Source of the DNA: Oscillospiraceae bacterium
GTDB taxonomy: Bacteria > Bacillota > Clostridia > Oscillospirales > Oscillospiraceae
Direction of reading: 5' to 3'
Assembly: GCA_028705905.1 (NCBI GenBank)
Contig: JAQWCP010000027.1
Span: 1-10,915, forward strand
Length of the DNA stretch: 10,915 bases
The notes beneath the pieces were generated by a model. It saw nothing but the letters and a program-made list of their open reading frames with translations. It was not told the DNA's origin and did not search any database. Shown piece by piece: positions 1-6,453 of this stretch (positions are counted from its first letter, which is position 1; each line of letters begins with the position of its first letter). Position numbers and translations under genes: made by a program.

Positions 1-128
1 CCGATAAGGAGCAGGATCCATCCTGCCAGAACAAGGAAAAACAGCTCGGCCGGCATAAAATAATCCATCAGCAGCCTCCCGGCTGATAATGTTCCGATAA
101 AAGCGGTCACGATCATCAGACCGATCAA
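1..128 (-). pseudogene. Fragment of a multi-spanning membrane protein, partial
   Basis: Read on the minus strand, this stretch gives two hydrophobic segments. The first includes ALIGLMIVTAFIGTL; a short polar turn (SAGRLLMDYF) follows, and the second includes ELFFLVLAGWILLLIG, which runs off the window edge. This strongly resembles a polytopic membrane protein such as a transporter or permease. The frame stays open back to about 230 (in-frame ATG at 194), but that part lies antisense to the SPFH tail and no ribosome binding site precedes the ATG. The N-terminal part of the gene therefore seems to be missing, or the gene is broken at about 125. I do not recognise the family. The plus frame over the same bases has a stop at 61-63 and no sensible protein. 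Confidence 0.4.
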
Positions 129-138
129 GGCAGAGGCG

Positions 139-594
139 ATGGTACAGGCTGCAAAAAATGAAGCGGCGGGTCCCATGATGGCATTTGCCGGCATGAATAT
201 GGCAGGGCAGGCAGGCGGAATGAATCCGGCTGATCTATTTGCCATGGGCCAGAAAGCAGAAGTATCCCACCCCACGCCGGAAGCAGAGGGGGCTGTCTTG
301 GCCGCGCCTTCTGGCAGCGCATGGGACTGCACCTGCGGGGCAAAAAACCAACAGGGTAAATTTTGTTCCGAATGCGGGCAGCCAAAACCGCAGCCTTCAA
401 TTGATGGTTGGGTTTGCGTTTGCGGCGCTGTAAACAAGGGAAAATTCTGCTCGGAATGTGGCAAACCAAAACCGGCTGGCGCCAAGGGGTACCGATGCGA
501 TAAATGTGGATGGGAGCCGGACGACAACGAAAATCTCCCTAAATTTTGTCCGGAGTGCGGAGACCCGTTTGATGACCAAGATGCGCAGGGCTAA
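139..594 (+). CDS. C-terminal part of an SPFH/virion-core-like protein with three zinc ribbons
   Basis: This is the tail of a YdjI-like SPFH-domain protein. Full-length members are about 350-450 residues: an SPFH domain, a Gly/Met-rich linker, then zinc ribbons. Here only the linker (MMAFAGMNMAGQ, then GGMNPADLFAMG, residues 13-37) and three Cys4 ribbons remain: C64/C66/C76/C79, C93/C95/C104/C107 and C120/C123/C137/C140. The first two ribbons use a CxC knuckle, the third CxxC. The ATG at 139 has no good ribosome binding site. The frame is open back to 64, but residues before about 127 do not resemble an SPFH domain. The gene therefore looks 5'-truncated rather than a true 151-residue protein. 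Ribbons of this kind probably bind a protein or nucleic-acid partner at the membrane; the exact role is unknown. Confidence 0.7.
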   Translation: MVQAAKNEAAGPMMAFAGMNMAGQAGGMNPADLFAMGQKAEVSHPTPEAEGAVLAAPSGSAWDCTCGAKNQQGKFCSECGQPKPQPSIDGWVCVCGAVNKGKFCSECGKPKPAGAKGYRCDKCGWEPDDNENLPKFCPECGDPFDDQDAQG

Positions 595-649
595 CCAGTT
601 GCACCAGGTAAAAATAGTTGGTTTTTGCGGTGATTCATCATTTTATTGA

Positions 650-678
650 TTGAAACATGACTTGTTCCATGTTATGAT
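650..678 (+). promoter_or_regulatory. Sigma-A-type promoter of the lipoprotein gene
   Basis: TTGAAA (650-655), a 17-bp spacer and TATGAT (673-678) match the housekeeping consensus at five of six bases in each box. The predicted transcription start is near 685, leaving a leader of about 120 nt before the ATG at 806. Confidence 0.75.
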
Positions 679-691
679 AGAGTATATAGTG

Positions 692-766
692 TCTCCTCAC
701 ACAATCAGAGGAGAGAGCGGTTTGTCAGCAATACAGAATATCATTACCCTTGGGTAAGAATATCTG
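692..766 (+). other. Structured 5' leader with two hairpins
   Basis: The leader of the lipoprotein transcript holds a 7-bp inverted repeat, TCTCCTC (692-698) with GAGGAGA (708-714). A second element has TTACC/GGTAA (744-748 / 753-757) at its tip, flanked by CAG..ATAT (734-741) and ATATCTG (760-766). The first stem sits at the predicted 5' end of the RNA, where such stems often protect transcripts. I do not recognise a known riboswitch class. The TTACCC-TT-GGGTAA palindrome could equally be a DNA operator. Confidence 0.35.
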
Positions 767-805
767 AATTGATAGCTGAAATGAAAATGAAAAGGAGACA
801 TTTGA

Positions 806-1201
806 ATGAAAAAAACATGGAAGCCGGTGGCATTGGCAATGGCGATTCTTCTCATGATGGGTACGCTTTTGACCGGTTGCGGTGGAAACGGCGGTGGAGA
901 TCCCATTGTGGGCAAATGGTCTTTGACCAACGTGGAGGTGAATGGCACAGTCCTTGATGTCAAGACGTTTATAGAGCAGTATGGGCAGGGAGCAGACACC
1001 TCTGAATTGGACGTTTCTTTCGACATAAAAGAAGATGGTACATTTACGGGAGTTGCAGGGGGCCAAACAGCAGAGGGTACTTGGGAAAAAGGAACCGACA
1101 GCTACACATTGACAGTAAATGATCAGGATCAGACTGCTAAGTTGGAAGATGGCAAGCTGGTGTTTGAATACAGCGACATGAAGATGATTTTAACCAAATA
1201 A
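806..1201 (+). CDS. Small lipoprotein with lipocalin-like domain
   Basis: A 131-residue exported lipoprotein. Residues 1-24 form a signal peptide (MKKTWK, then a hydrophobic run) ending in the lipobox LTGC, with C25 as the predicted lipidated residue after signal peptidase II cleavage. A Gly-rich linker (26-31) leads into a compact all-beta domain starting IVGKWSLTNVEVNG. Its features, the opening G-K-W, the middle F-x-x-DGTF-TG, then TWEKG and a final strand pair, are typical of lipocalin-like (DUF5640-like) domains in Firmicutes lipoproteins. The ligand is unknown. The start is supported by AAAGGAGA (791-798), 7-8 nt upstream. The gene appears monocistronic, between the promoter at 650 and a 14-bp stem at 1227. 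It is complete and of usual length for the family. Extracellular membrane-anchored location is well supported; function is not. Confidence 0.85.
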   Translation: MKKTWKPVALAMAILLMMGTLLTGCGGNGGGDPIVGKWSLTNVEVNGTVLDVKTFIEQYGQGADTSELDVSFDIKEDGTFTGVAGGQTAEGTWEKGTDSYTLTVNDQDQTAKLEDGKLVFEYSDMKMILTK

Positions 1202-1226
1202 CAACATCATATGGCATCCGAATGAA

Positions 1227-1263
1227 ATTGGGGTTTCGCTTTAAATTTGAGCGAAACCCCAAT
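1227..1263. terminator. Strong 14-bp hairpin after the lipoprotein gene
   Basis: ATTGGGGTTTCGCT (1227-1240) pairs perfectly with AGCGAAACCCCAAT (1250-1263) across a 9-nt A/T loop. It lies 26 nt after the stop codon, where a terminator is expected. No clear U-tract follows on either strand, so it may instead stabilise the 3' end or need a factor for termination. Confidence 0.55.
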
Positions 1264-1510
1264 GACGTTTGTGCTGAAATGAGATGAGTGCGAAATTTGA
1301 AACACCATTATATAGGTATCAAAAGAGCGGTGTAATAGAAGCGAGAAGACGTGATACATCGATAAAAAGGTGAGCACAATCTGAAGGAAAGGATGTTCGT
1401 TTTCCATTCGTATCTTGGACTCTGATTTTTGCAAAAGAAACTGGTCAAGAAGATATTTCTATGATATGCTAAGGAACAATCCAAAATAAATTGCCGGAGG
1501 GGATCGTTCC
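1264..1510 (+). promoter_or_regulatory. Intergenic region with a weak promoter candidate
   Basis: I see no gene in these 247 bases. The best promoter candidate for the peptidase pair is TGGTCA (1442-1447), a 17-bp spacer and TATGCT (1465-1470); an overlapping TATGAT lies at 1460-1465. The match is weak (four of six in each box), and the real site could differ. The purine-rich middle (about 1310-1400) has no hairpin or repeat I can defend. Confidence 0.3.
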
Positions 1511-2635
1511 ATGGGAAAGGTCAACCGCAACCGCCTATATGAAACCTTTCAAGAATTAGTGGCCATTGATAGCCCGTCGCTGGGAGAAAAAAAGATGGGT
1601 GCATTTGTCAAAAAGCGATTGAACACATTGGGCTTGCCTGTGGTAGAAGACAATGCAGGGAAACAATTGGGAGGGACCAGTGGAAATTTATATTGCCGTT
1701 GGAATGGACTGTTGCCAAACGCTGCTCCATTGCTGTTTTCCGCCCATTTGGATACCGTAGAACCATCAAAGGGAAAGCGAGCCATTCTCTTGCAGGATGG
1801 AACCATTCAAGGCGGCGGGAACGCAGTTTTGGGTGCCGATGATCTGGCCGGCGTTGCAGTTATTTTAGAGGCGTTGCAGACTGTGATGGAGCGTGGACTT
1901 TTACACCGAGAAGTTGAGCTTTTGTTCCTGGTTGCAGAGGAAATTTACAGCGGAGGCGCTTTGTGCTTTGATTATGGTATGTTACACGCCAAGGAGGCAT
2001 ATGTGCTGGACCTGTCTGGCCCCGTTGGGAGCTGTGCTTATCGTGCGCCTACCATTTTGGCGTTTACAGCTGCATTCAAAGGGAGAGCTGCCCATGCTGG
2101 ATTTGCGCCGGAAACGGGCGCAAATGCCATTGCCGCGGCGGCACGTGCCATTTCTTCCACCAAACAAGGACATGTGGGAACGGAACTTACTGTGAATATT
2201 GGAATGATACAGGGCGGGACGTCGCAAAACATTGTTTCCGATACTTGCATCGTACATGGGGAAATTCGAAGTTATCAGCATGAGAGCGCGCTGGAGAAGT
2301 ACAATGCAATTCAAACGTGTTTTGAAGAAGCGGGAGAGGCCTTTGGTGTGACGGTTTCATTTTCTCATCGATTTGGTTGCATTGCCTATGAGATACCGAA
2401 GGGCGCTGCTGTGGTCTCCCGGGCGGAACGCGCGTGCAAAGCGTGCGGCATTCCGTTTCAGCTGATCCAAACATTCGGCGGGAGCGACAACAATCATTTT
2501 GTACAACGGGGGTTGTGCGGTGTTGTATTGGCTTGCGGCATGGAAGACTGCCATAGCGTCAAAGAACGGTCCAATTTGGATGAATTGGTGCGCGCGGCGG
2601 AAATCGTCGTGCGGTTGATGATCGACCCGGTGTAA
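1511..2635 (+). CDS. M20-family metallopeptidase, PepT-like
   Basis: A cytoplasmic di-zinc exopeptidase of the M20 family, closest in style to peptidase T-like proteins that release N-terminal residues from small peptides. The 374-residue length is usual. Visible metal and catalytic residues: H79 and D81 in SAHLDTVE, bridging D110 in GADD, general base E143 and ligand E144 in VAEE, D167 in LDLSG, and C-terminal ligand H348 in CHSV. Residues about 180-290 form the lid/dimerisation domain, with RAAHAG (H195) near its start, and GGSDNN (323-328) belongs to the second half of the catalytic domain. The start is set by GGAGGGG at 1496-1502, 8 nt upstream. The gene lies 37 nt before a second peptidase gene and is probably co-transcribed with it. 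No signal peptide is present. The exact substrate cannot be read from sequence, so I do not assign a gene symbol. Confidence 0.88.
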   Translation: MGKVNRNRLYETFQELVAIDSPSLGEKKMGAFVKKRLNTLGLPVVEDNAGKQLGGTSGNLYCRWNGLLPNAAPLLFSAHLDTVEPSKGKRAILLQDGTIQGGGNAVLGADDLAGVAVILEALQTVMERGLLHREVELLFLVAEEIYSGGALCFDYGMLHAKEAYVLDLSGPVGSCAYRAPTILAFTAAFKGRAAHAGFAPETGANAIAAAARAISSTKQGHVGTELTVNIGMIQGGTSQNIVSDTCIVHGEIRSYQHESALEKYNAIQTCFEEAGEAFGVTVSFSHRFGCIAYEIPKGAAVVSRAERACKACGIPFQLIQTFGGSDNNHFVQRGLCGVVLACGMEDCHSVKERSNLDELVRAAEIVVRLMIDPV

Positions 2636-2672
2636 ACCAAAGAAGGACATTACAAAACAAGGAGCAGAGAAA

Positions 2673-3653
2673 ATGGAGGAAATCACAATACAAGAAATTC
2701 CCGGATTTCGCATGGGAAACGCACAAAATCTGGAGGCTGCTACAGGCTGCACAGTGATTCTATGTGAATCGGGGGCAATCTGCGGTGTTGATGTACGGGG
2801 CGGCTCGCCAGGGACGCGGGATACGGATGCCCTACATCCCGTGAACAACCGTGCCCAAACCCATGGGGTAGTGTTGGCCGGTGGAAGTTCGTTTGGTCTG
2901 GATGCAGCGGGCGGCGTGATGCGTTTTTTGGAAGAGCGGAAGATTGGACGCGACGTGGGGGTAACCGTCGTTCCCAATGTATGCTCTGCCATTTTGTTTG
3001 ATCTCAAATGCGGACGTGCTGATGTGCGGCCGGATTCTGCCATGGGGTACGAGGCGTGCAGGCAGGCATACTGTGGCCAATGGACAGAGGGGAGCGTTGG
3101 GGCCGGGACAGGGGCTACCATTGGGAAATCCCGCGGCAGGGCCTTTGCTATGAAAGGCGGACTGGGAACGGCAGCATTTCGACAGGGAGACTTGATGGTT
3201 GGTGCTGTGATGGCGGTCAATTGCGTGGGGGATGTTGTTGACAGCCAAACGGGAGAGATCATTGCGGGGGCCTTGGCGGATGATGGTGTTTCCATGGCAG
3301 ATTCTCAGCGTGTCATTTTAGAATCCTATCACAATGCCAAGGATTTGTTCAGCGGCAATACCATCATTGGCTGCATTCTTTCCAATGCAGACATACAAAA
3401 AGCGCAGGCCACAAAGCTGGCTATGGTGGGACACAATGGAATTGCCCGAGCAGTGCATCCAGCCCATTCTGTGTTTGATGGAGACACCATTTTTGCCATG
3501 TGTACCGGTGAGGTTGGGACAAGCTTTGATGCAGTGGGTATTTTGGCTGCGGAAGCGGTTCGGTGTGCGATCATCAACGCAGTCAAACAAGCGGACTCTT
3601 TGGGACAGCGCGTGTCTTATGGGGAGCTGCAGCAAAAATGGCAGAAGAGATAG
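2673..3653 (+). CDS. P1 (S58) family aminopeptidase
   Basis: A 326-residue member of the P1 family (DmpA, BapA and NylC relatives). These are Ntn-fold enzymes made as one chain that cuts itself to expose an N-terminal Ser or Thr nucleophile. Family marks seen: RGGSPGTRDTDALHP (42-56) with N58-N59, GGSSFGLDAAGGV (70-82), SVGAGTGATIGK (141-152), the processing segment CILSNADIQKAQATKLA (234-250) and FDGDTIFAM (268-276). By alignment to the ATNA motif of relatives, S237 is the likely nucleophile, with cleavage between L236 and S237. Relatives more often have Asn or Gly before the nucleophile. Known members remove N-terminal L-, D- or beta-amino acids, or cut nylon oligomers, so the substrate is open. 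AAGGAG (2659-2664) fixes the start. The upstream M20 gene suggests a joint role in small-peptide breakdown. Confidence 0.87.
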   Translation: MEEITIQEIPGFRMGNAQNLEAATGCTVILCESGAICGVDVRGGSPGTRDTDALHPVNNRAQTHGVVLAGGSSFGLDAAGGVMRFLEERKIGRDVGVTVVPNVCSAILFDLKCGRADVRPDSAMGYEACRQAYCGQWTEGSVGAGTGATIGKSRGRAFAMKGGLGTAAFRQGDLMVGAVMAVNCVGDVVDSQTGEIIAGALADDGVSMADSQRVILESYHNAKDLFSGNTIIGCILSNADIQKAQATKLAMVGHNGIARAVHPAHSVFDGDTIFAMCTGEVGTSFDAVGILAAEAVRCAIINAVKQADSLGQRVSYGELQQKWQKR

Positions 3654-3671
3654 GATGTCCGGCTGGCCCCG

Positions 3672-3699
3672 GCCCACAAAAAGGCGGTGGGCTTGCACC
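3672..3699 (+). terminator. GC-rich hairpin region after the peptidase pair
   Basis: GCCCAC (3672-3677) pairs with GTGGGC (3687-3692). An alternative, mutually exclusive stem is CGGTG (3685-3689) with CACCG (3696-3700). The region lies just after the P1 peptidase stop and before the cysK promoter, where a transcript should end. There is no U-tract, so its role as terminator is uncertain. Confidence 0.3.
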
Positions 3700-3717
3700 G
3701 GCGGAGGGTTGTTCTCC

Positions 3718-3746
3718 TTGACAAAATTCGAAAAAGCTGTCATAAT
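3718..3746 (+). promoter_or_regulatory. Strong sigma-A-type promoter of cysK
   Basis: A perfect TTGACA (3718-3723), a 17-bp spacer and CATAAT (3741-3746). The predicted start near 3753 leaves a leader of only about 55 nt before the ATG at 3808. That is too short for a T-box or SAM riboswitch, so any sulfur control would act at the DNA level. Confidence 0.8.
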
Positions 3747-3807
3747 CATACTAAATATATAGGAATTATTTGATGGACTGATATTGAGTCGAAAGGGGAG
3801 AATAACG

Positions 3808-4740
3808 ATGGGACAGATTTACCATTCATTTGCTGAATTGGTGGGGAATACCCCCATGCTTGAAGTGGACAACATGGAAAAGAAGTACGGGTTAAATGCG
3901 CGCGTCTTGGTTAAATTGGAGTATTTGAATCCGGCGGGCAGCGTAAAAGACAGAGTGGCCAAACAAATGATTGAAGATGCAGAGGCAAACGGTGTTTTGC
4001 ATCCTGGTTCCGTCATCATTGAGCCAACCAGTGGGAATACGGGGATCGGCCTTGCCGCCATCGCTGCATCAAAGGGGTATCGGGTGGTTTTGACCATGCC
4101 GGAGACGATGAGCAGCGAGCGAAGGGTGCTTTTGAAGGCGTATGGTGCGGAACTGATTTTGACCGAAGGTTCTTTGGGCATGAAAGGCGCCATCGAAAAG
4201 GCAGAGGCTCTCTCAAAAGAAATTCCAGGTGCGTGGATCCCAGGTCAGTTTGAAAATCCGGCCAATCCGGAAGCCCACAGGCAGACGACAGGCCCTGAAA
4301 TTTGGAAACAAACAGATGGGAAGGTAGATCTCTTTGTGGCAGGTGTGGGTACCGGCGGGACGGTGACAGGGGTGGGAGAATATTTGAAGGTGCAGAATCC
4401 GAAGATCCGGATCATTGCCGTAGAGCCGAAAGAATCCCCTGTTTTATCCGGTGGGAAAAGCGGAGCGCACAAGATTCAAGGGATTGGTGCGGGGTTTGTA
4501 CCAAAGGTGCTGAATACCAAAATTTATGATGAAATTATTGCGGTGGATCACGAAGATGCCTTTGTAATAGGGCGGGAACTGGCACGGGAAGAAGGCGTTT
4601 TAGTGGGTATTTCTTCGGGTGCTGCGCTCTGGGCGGCCATAGAATTGGCCAAGCGTCCAGAAAACAAGGGAAAGACCATTGTTGCGCTTTTGCCGGATAC
4701 AGGCGACCGTTATTTATCCACAGCATTGTTTGCTGACTGA
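3808..4740 (+). CDS. cysK: Cysteine synthase (O-acetylserine sulfhydrylase)
   Basis: A PLP enzyme that joins O-acetyl-L-serine and sulfide to make L-cysteine and acetate, the last step of cysteine synthesis in the cytoplasm. The 310-residue length is standard. Visible features: the PLP lysine K47 in NPAGSVKDR, the substrate loop PTSGNTG (73-79), QFENPANP (147-154), the phosphate-binding loop GTGGT (181-185), GISSGAA (267-273) with the serine that contacts the pyridine nitrogen, and the C-terminal PDTGDRYLST (296-305). The start is the ATG at 3808, preceded by AAAGGGGAG (3792-3800). A TTG further up at 3784 lies before this ribosome binding site and is unlikely. The gene sits alone between its own promoter and terminator; no cysE is next to it in this window. 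CysM-type or cystathionine beta-synthase-like activity is possible but less likely. Confidence 0.95.
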   Translation: MGQIYHSFAELVGNTPMLEVDNMEKKYGLNARVLVKLEYLNPAGSVKDRVAKQMIEDAEANGVLHPGSVIIEPTSGNTGIGLAAIAASKGYRVVLTMPETMSSERRVLLKAYGAELILTEGSLGMKGAIEKAEALSKEIPGAWIPGQFENPANPEAHRQTTGPEIWKQTDGKVDLFVAGVGTGGTVTGVGEYLKVQNPKIRIIAVEPKESPVLSGGKSGAHKIQGIGAGFVPKVLNTKIYDEIIAVDHEDAFVIGRELAREEGVLVGISSGAALWAAIELAKRPENKGKTIVALLPDTGDRYLSTALFAD

Positions 4741-4840
4741 TTTGTATGTATCAATGGAACGAGATGCTTTTGGCTTTGTCGGAGGATCCCTCCATCTCTT
4801 ACCTCCCGCATTCAGTAGAAAATAACAGAGCAAAAATGAG

Positions 4841-4873
4841 AGGCGCAACGGATTCCCGTTGCGCCTTCTTTTT
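4841..4873. terminator. Intrinsic terminator of cysK, possibly bidirectional
   Basis: AGGCGCAACGG (4841-4851) pairs with CCGTTGCGCCT (4856-4866) over the loop ATTC, followed by TTCTTTTTAT. On the minus strand the same stem is followed by TCATTTTT, so it could also stop transcripts coming from the convergent DUF1287 gene. Between the cysK stop and this stem, a small extra hairpin (GGAGG/CCTCC, 4781-4793) is nested within GAGATG/CATCTC (4761-4798). Confidence 0.9.
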
Positions 4874-4921
4874 ATGCAAATAGACTGCCCGTTTATGGGT
4901 GCGTGCAATTGCAGTGCGGCA

Positions 4922-4958
4922 TAGCATCGGGTAACGCTGTGAAAAGCGTGCCCTGCTA
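4922..4958. other. 37-nt imperfect hairpin between convergent genes
   Basis: TAGCA (4922-4926), GGG (4929-4931) and ACGCT (4934-4938) pair with AGCGT (4945-4949), CCC (4951-4953) and TGCTA (4954-4958), with small internal bulges and a 6-nt loop. It lies just past the minus-strand DUF1287 stop. No U-tract follows, so it may be an RNA 3' end structure or a small genomic repeat unit. Just beside it, the 7-mer TATGACT is repeated in tandem at 4977-4990, ending inside the DUF1287 stop codon. Confidence 0.35.
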
Positions 4959-4989
4959 AGATGAGAGTGGTGGAGCTATGACTTATGAC

Positions 4990-5679
4990 TTATGGTGTGT
5001 GGGGTGTCCACCGATAATGGGCAAGAATCGGATCCCGGGTGAGGGCATCCTCTTCATAGATTGGCTGCCCGGCATGGTGAATGATATACGGAAGGCCTTC
5101 TTTGTTCCGCCGGTCAGATAGGATGGCGATGTGTCCTGCATACAGGACGATATCCCCGGGCTGCCAGGCGGCAAGGTCGGAAACGTCTGTGGTGAGGATC
5201 TCTGCATACCGCTGAAAAAAAATGTTCAGGTTTTTGACGCGGCGGAAGTCAATGTTCGGATCTGGCATTTGTATGGTGGAATAAGCGTCTAAATGCGCAG
5301 AGATATCGGCATCCACCAGCGCCTTCAGGTCATACCCTGCTGCCTGAAAGGCACTCCAGATGACATCGGTGCAAACACCGATTCCTTCTGGCGGATACCC
5401 ACCGGACTCATATGTATTTTTATACTTTGGGCGTTTGTTGACATAGGCCCGTGCGCCAAACATCATATCCCGATAATCGTCAATCCCGTCTTCGTCCTTG
5501 TCATAAGGGCTTTTTAATGTCTGGATGCCAAAGTCTTGCGCTGTATAATACTTTGGGCCGAAGAGCGTATTGAAATTGGTCAGCAATAATTCGCAGACCA
5601 ATACAACCACGAGTAAAACAATTGCAATGATAAGACCGCGTTTTAACAGTTGAGAATGTTGTTTTGGTTCCGGTTTCAT
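4990..5679 (-). CDS. Membrane-anchored DUF1287 protein (NlpC/P60-like fold)
   Basis: A 229-residue protein with a short basic N-terminus and one membrane segment (about residues 15-33), so the rest should face outside the cell. Next comes a DxDxDGxxD loop (D60-D68, DKDEDGIDD) that resembles calcium-binding loops. The DUF1287 domain follows: GYPPEGIGVCTDV (94-106) with the probable nucleophile C103, PDPNIDFRRVKNLNIFF (139-155), WQPGDIVLYAGHIAILSD (172-189) with H183, and IIHHAG (199-204). This Cys/His arrangement suggests an amidase or peptidase acting on the cell envelope, but the substrate is not established. I chose the ATG at 5679, downstream of AAAGGAG with a slightly long 12-nt spacing. 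An upstream ATG at 5754 lies before the likely promoter. It is downstream of the VOC gene. Confidence 0.8.
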   Translation of the reverse strand: MKPEPKQHSQLLKRGLIIAIVLLVVVLVCELLLTNFNTLFGPKYYTAQDFGIQTLKSPYDKDEDGIDDYRDMMFGARAYVNKRPKYKNTYESGGYPPEGIGVCTDVIWSAFQAAGYDLKALVDADISAHLDAYSTIQMPDPNIDFRRVKNLNIFFQRYAEILTTDVSDLAAWQPGDIVLYAGHIAILSDRRNKEGLPYIIHHAGQPIYEEDALTRDPILAHYRWTPHTP

Positions 5680-5716
5680 GAAGGGTGCCCGCTCCTTTCT
5701 TGACAAGATTCTACAT

Positions 5717-5725
5717 AGTATATCA
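5717..5725 (-). promoter_or_regulatory. Extended -10 promoter of the DUF1287 gene
   Basis: On the minus strand, TATACT (5717-5722) is preceded directly by TGA (5723-5725), which fits the TGn extended -10 form. No good -35 box is seen. The predicted start, about 5710, lies 30 nt before the ATG at 5679. This supports the shorter DUF1287 start and allows expression separate from the VOC gene. Confidence 0.55.
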
Positions 5726-5763
5726 CAGAATGACGCAAAAATTGATGGGCACATTGCATTTTT

Positions 5764-6273
5764 TCAGATTCTGTCATCGTTCGGCCTCCGTGTTGCTGAA
5801 TCAAAAAGCTTATTTTGACAAGCCAAAACAAAAGACAATGGATGTTGAATCAGTGTGGCCACTTCTTCTGGCGACTTCCCTTCTTTTAAAAACCGGCAGG
5901 CGATGATCTCCATACTCTCTCCAATTTCAATCATATGGAGGTCGGGGTCATAAATACGCACAACCCGCTGCATCCAATCGTGTTGCTTGGGGGGATGCAC
6001 GTAAGTTACTTTAAATTGTTCCAGCCGTTCGAGAAACGCATCGAAATCATCCACTTCAAAATAAAGCTCCATGTTATGAGATCTTGAGAGGACAGATGCA
6101 GGGGGGACTTCTACAAGCCATGCAAAATCCTGCTGGATGGCAAATCCCCCGGAAAATGTGACGTTTCGCCCCAGATCCAAAGAAACTTCTTGGTCGAACA
6201 GCTGCTGGTAAAATTGTTTGGAAACGGAAATATCCTCCACCGCCAGTAGTGGCAATTGAAATTTTAGATTCAT
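5764..6273 (-). CDS. VOC (glyoxalase/bleomycin resistance-like) family protein
   Basis: A 169-residue protein with one vicinal-oxygen-chelate domain (residues 4-118). The two beta-alpha-beta halves are visible: LLAVEDISVSKQFYQQLFDQ (9-28) opens the first, and MELYFEVDDFDAFLERLE (68-85) opens the second, which ends in RIYDPDLHMIEIGE (106-119). E69 and E116 sit where metal-binding glutamates occur in the fold. A helical tail (120-155, with GKSPEEVA) follows and is seen in many clostridial relatives. Members include glyoxalases, dioxygenases and drug-binding proteins, so no reaction can be assigned. The start is the ATG at 6273, 9 nt after AAAGGAG; an ATG in the same frame at 6312 lies upstream of that ribosome binding site and is rejected. 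It is transcribed divergently from the hydrolase gene at 6454. Confidence 0.8.
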   Translation of the reverse strand: MNLKFQLPLLAVEDISVSKQFYQQLFDQEVSLDLGRNVTFSGGFAIQQDFAWLVEVPPASVLSRSHNMELYFEVDDFDAFLERLEQFKVTYVHPPKQHDWMQRVVRIYDPDLHMIEIGESMEIIACRFLKEGKSPEEVATLIQHPLSFVLACQNKLFDSATRRPNDDRI

Positions 6274-6390
6274 CTTGCTCATCTCCTTTCTCTTAGCATA
6301 CCATATTGACATCTATCCAAAAAGAGTTTCATGAGAAGAAATGATCCAAAAGAGAACAAAGAAAAACGGGGCAAGAGGAGGGGAAACCCA

Positions 6391-6419
6391 TTGAAGAGAA
6401 CCGGAAAGGAGGGTATAAT
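6391..6419 (+). promoter_or_regulatory. Sigma-A-type promoter of the hydrolase gene
   Basis: TTGAAG (6391-6396), a 17-bp spacer and a perfect TATAAT (6414-6419). The predicted start is near 6426, 28 nt before the ATG at 6454. The 180-bp divergent region (6274-6453) must also hold the VOC promoter, but there I see only a lone TATGCT-like box on the minus strand (6296-6301) without a -35. Confidence 0.8.
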
Positions 6420-6453
6420 AAAAGAAACTGCGGGTCAAGAGAGGAGATAGGCT

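Noticed and set aside
1207..1434. Minus-strand 75-codon frame in the gap before the M20 peptidase
   Set aside because: It runs through the 14-bp hairpin, has no convincing ribosome binding site and shows no domain.
2357..3295. Long minus-strand open frame (312 codons) opposite the two peptidase genes
   Set aside because: The plus strand carries two clear enzymes with catalytic motifs and ribosome binding sites. The antisense translation is Pro/Ser/Arg-rich with no recognisable domain.
3753..3807. Possible T-box or SAM riboswitch before cysK
   Set aside because: The predicted leader is only about 55 nt and has no T-box sequence or SAM-type fold.
3784..3807. TTG as an upstream cysK start
   Set aside because: It lies upstream of the strong AAAGGGGAG site that serves the ATG at 3808, and the extra residues encode the ribosome binding site itself.
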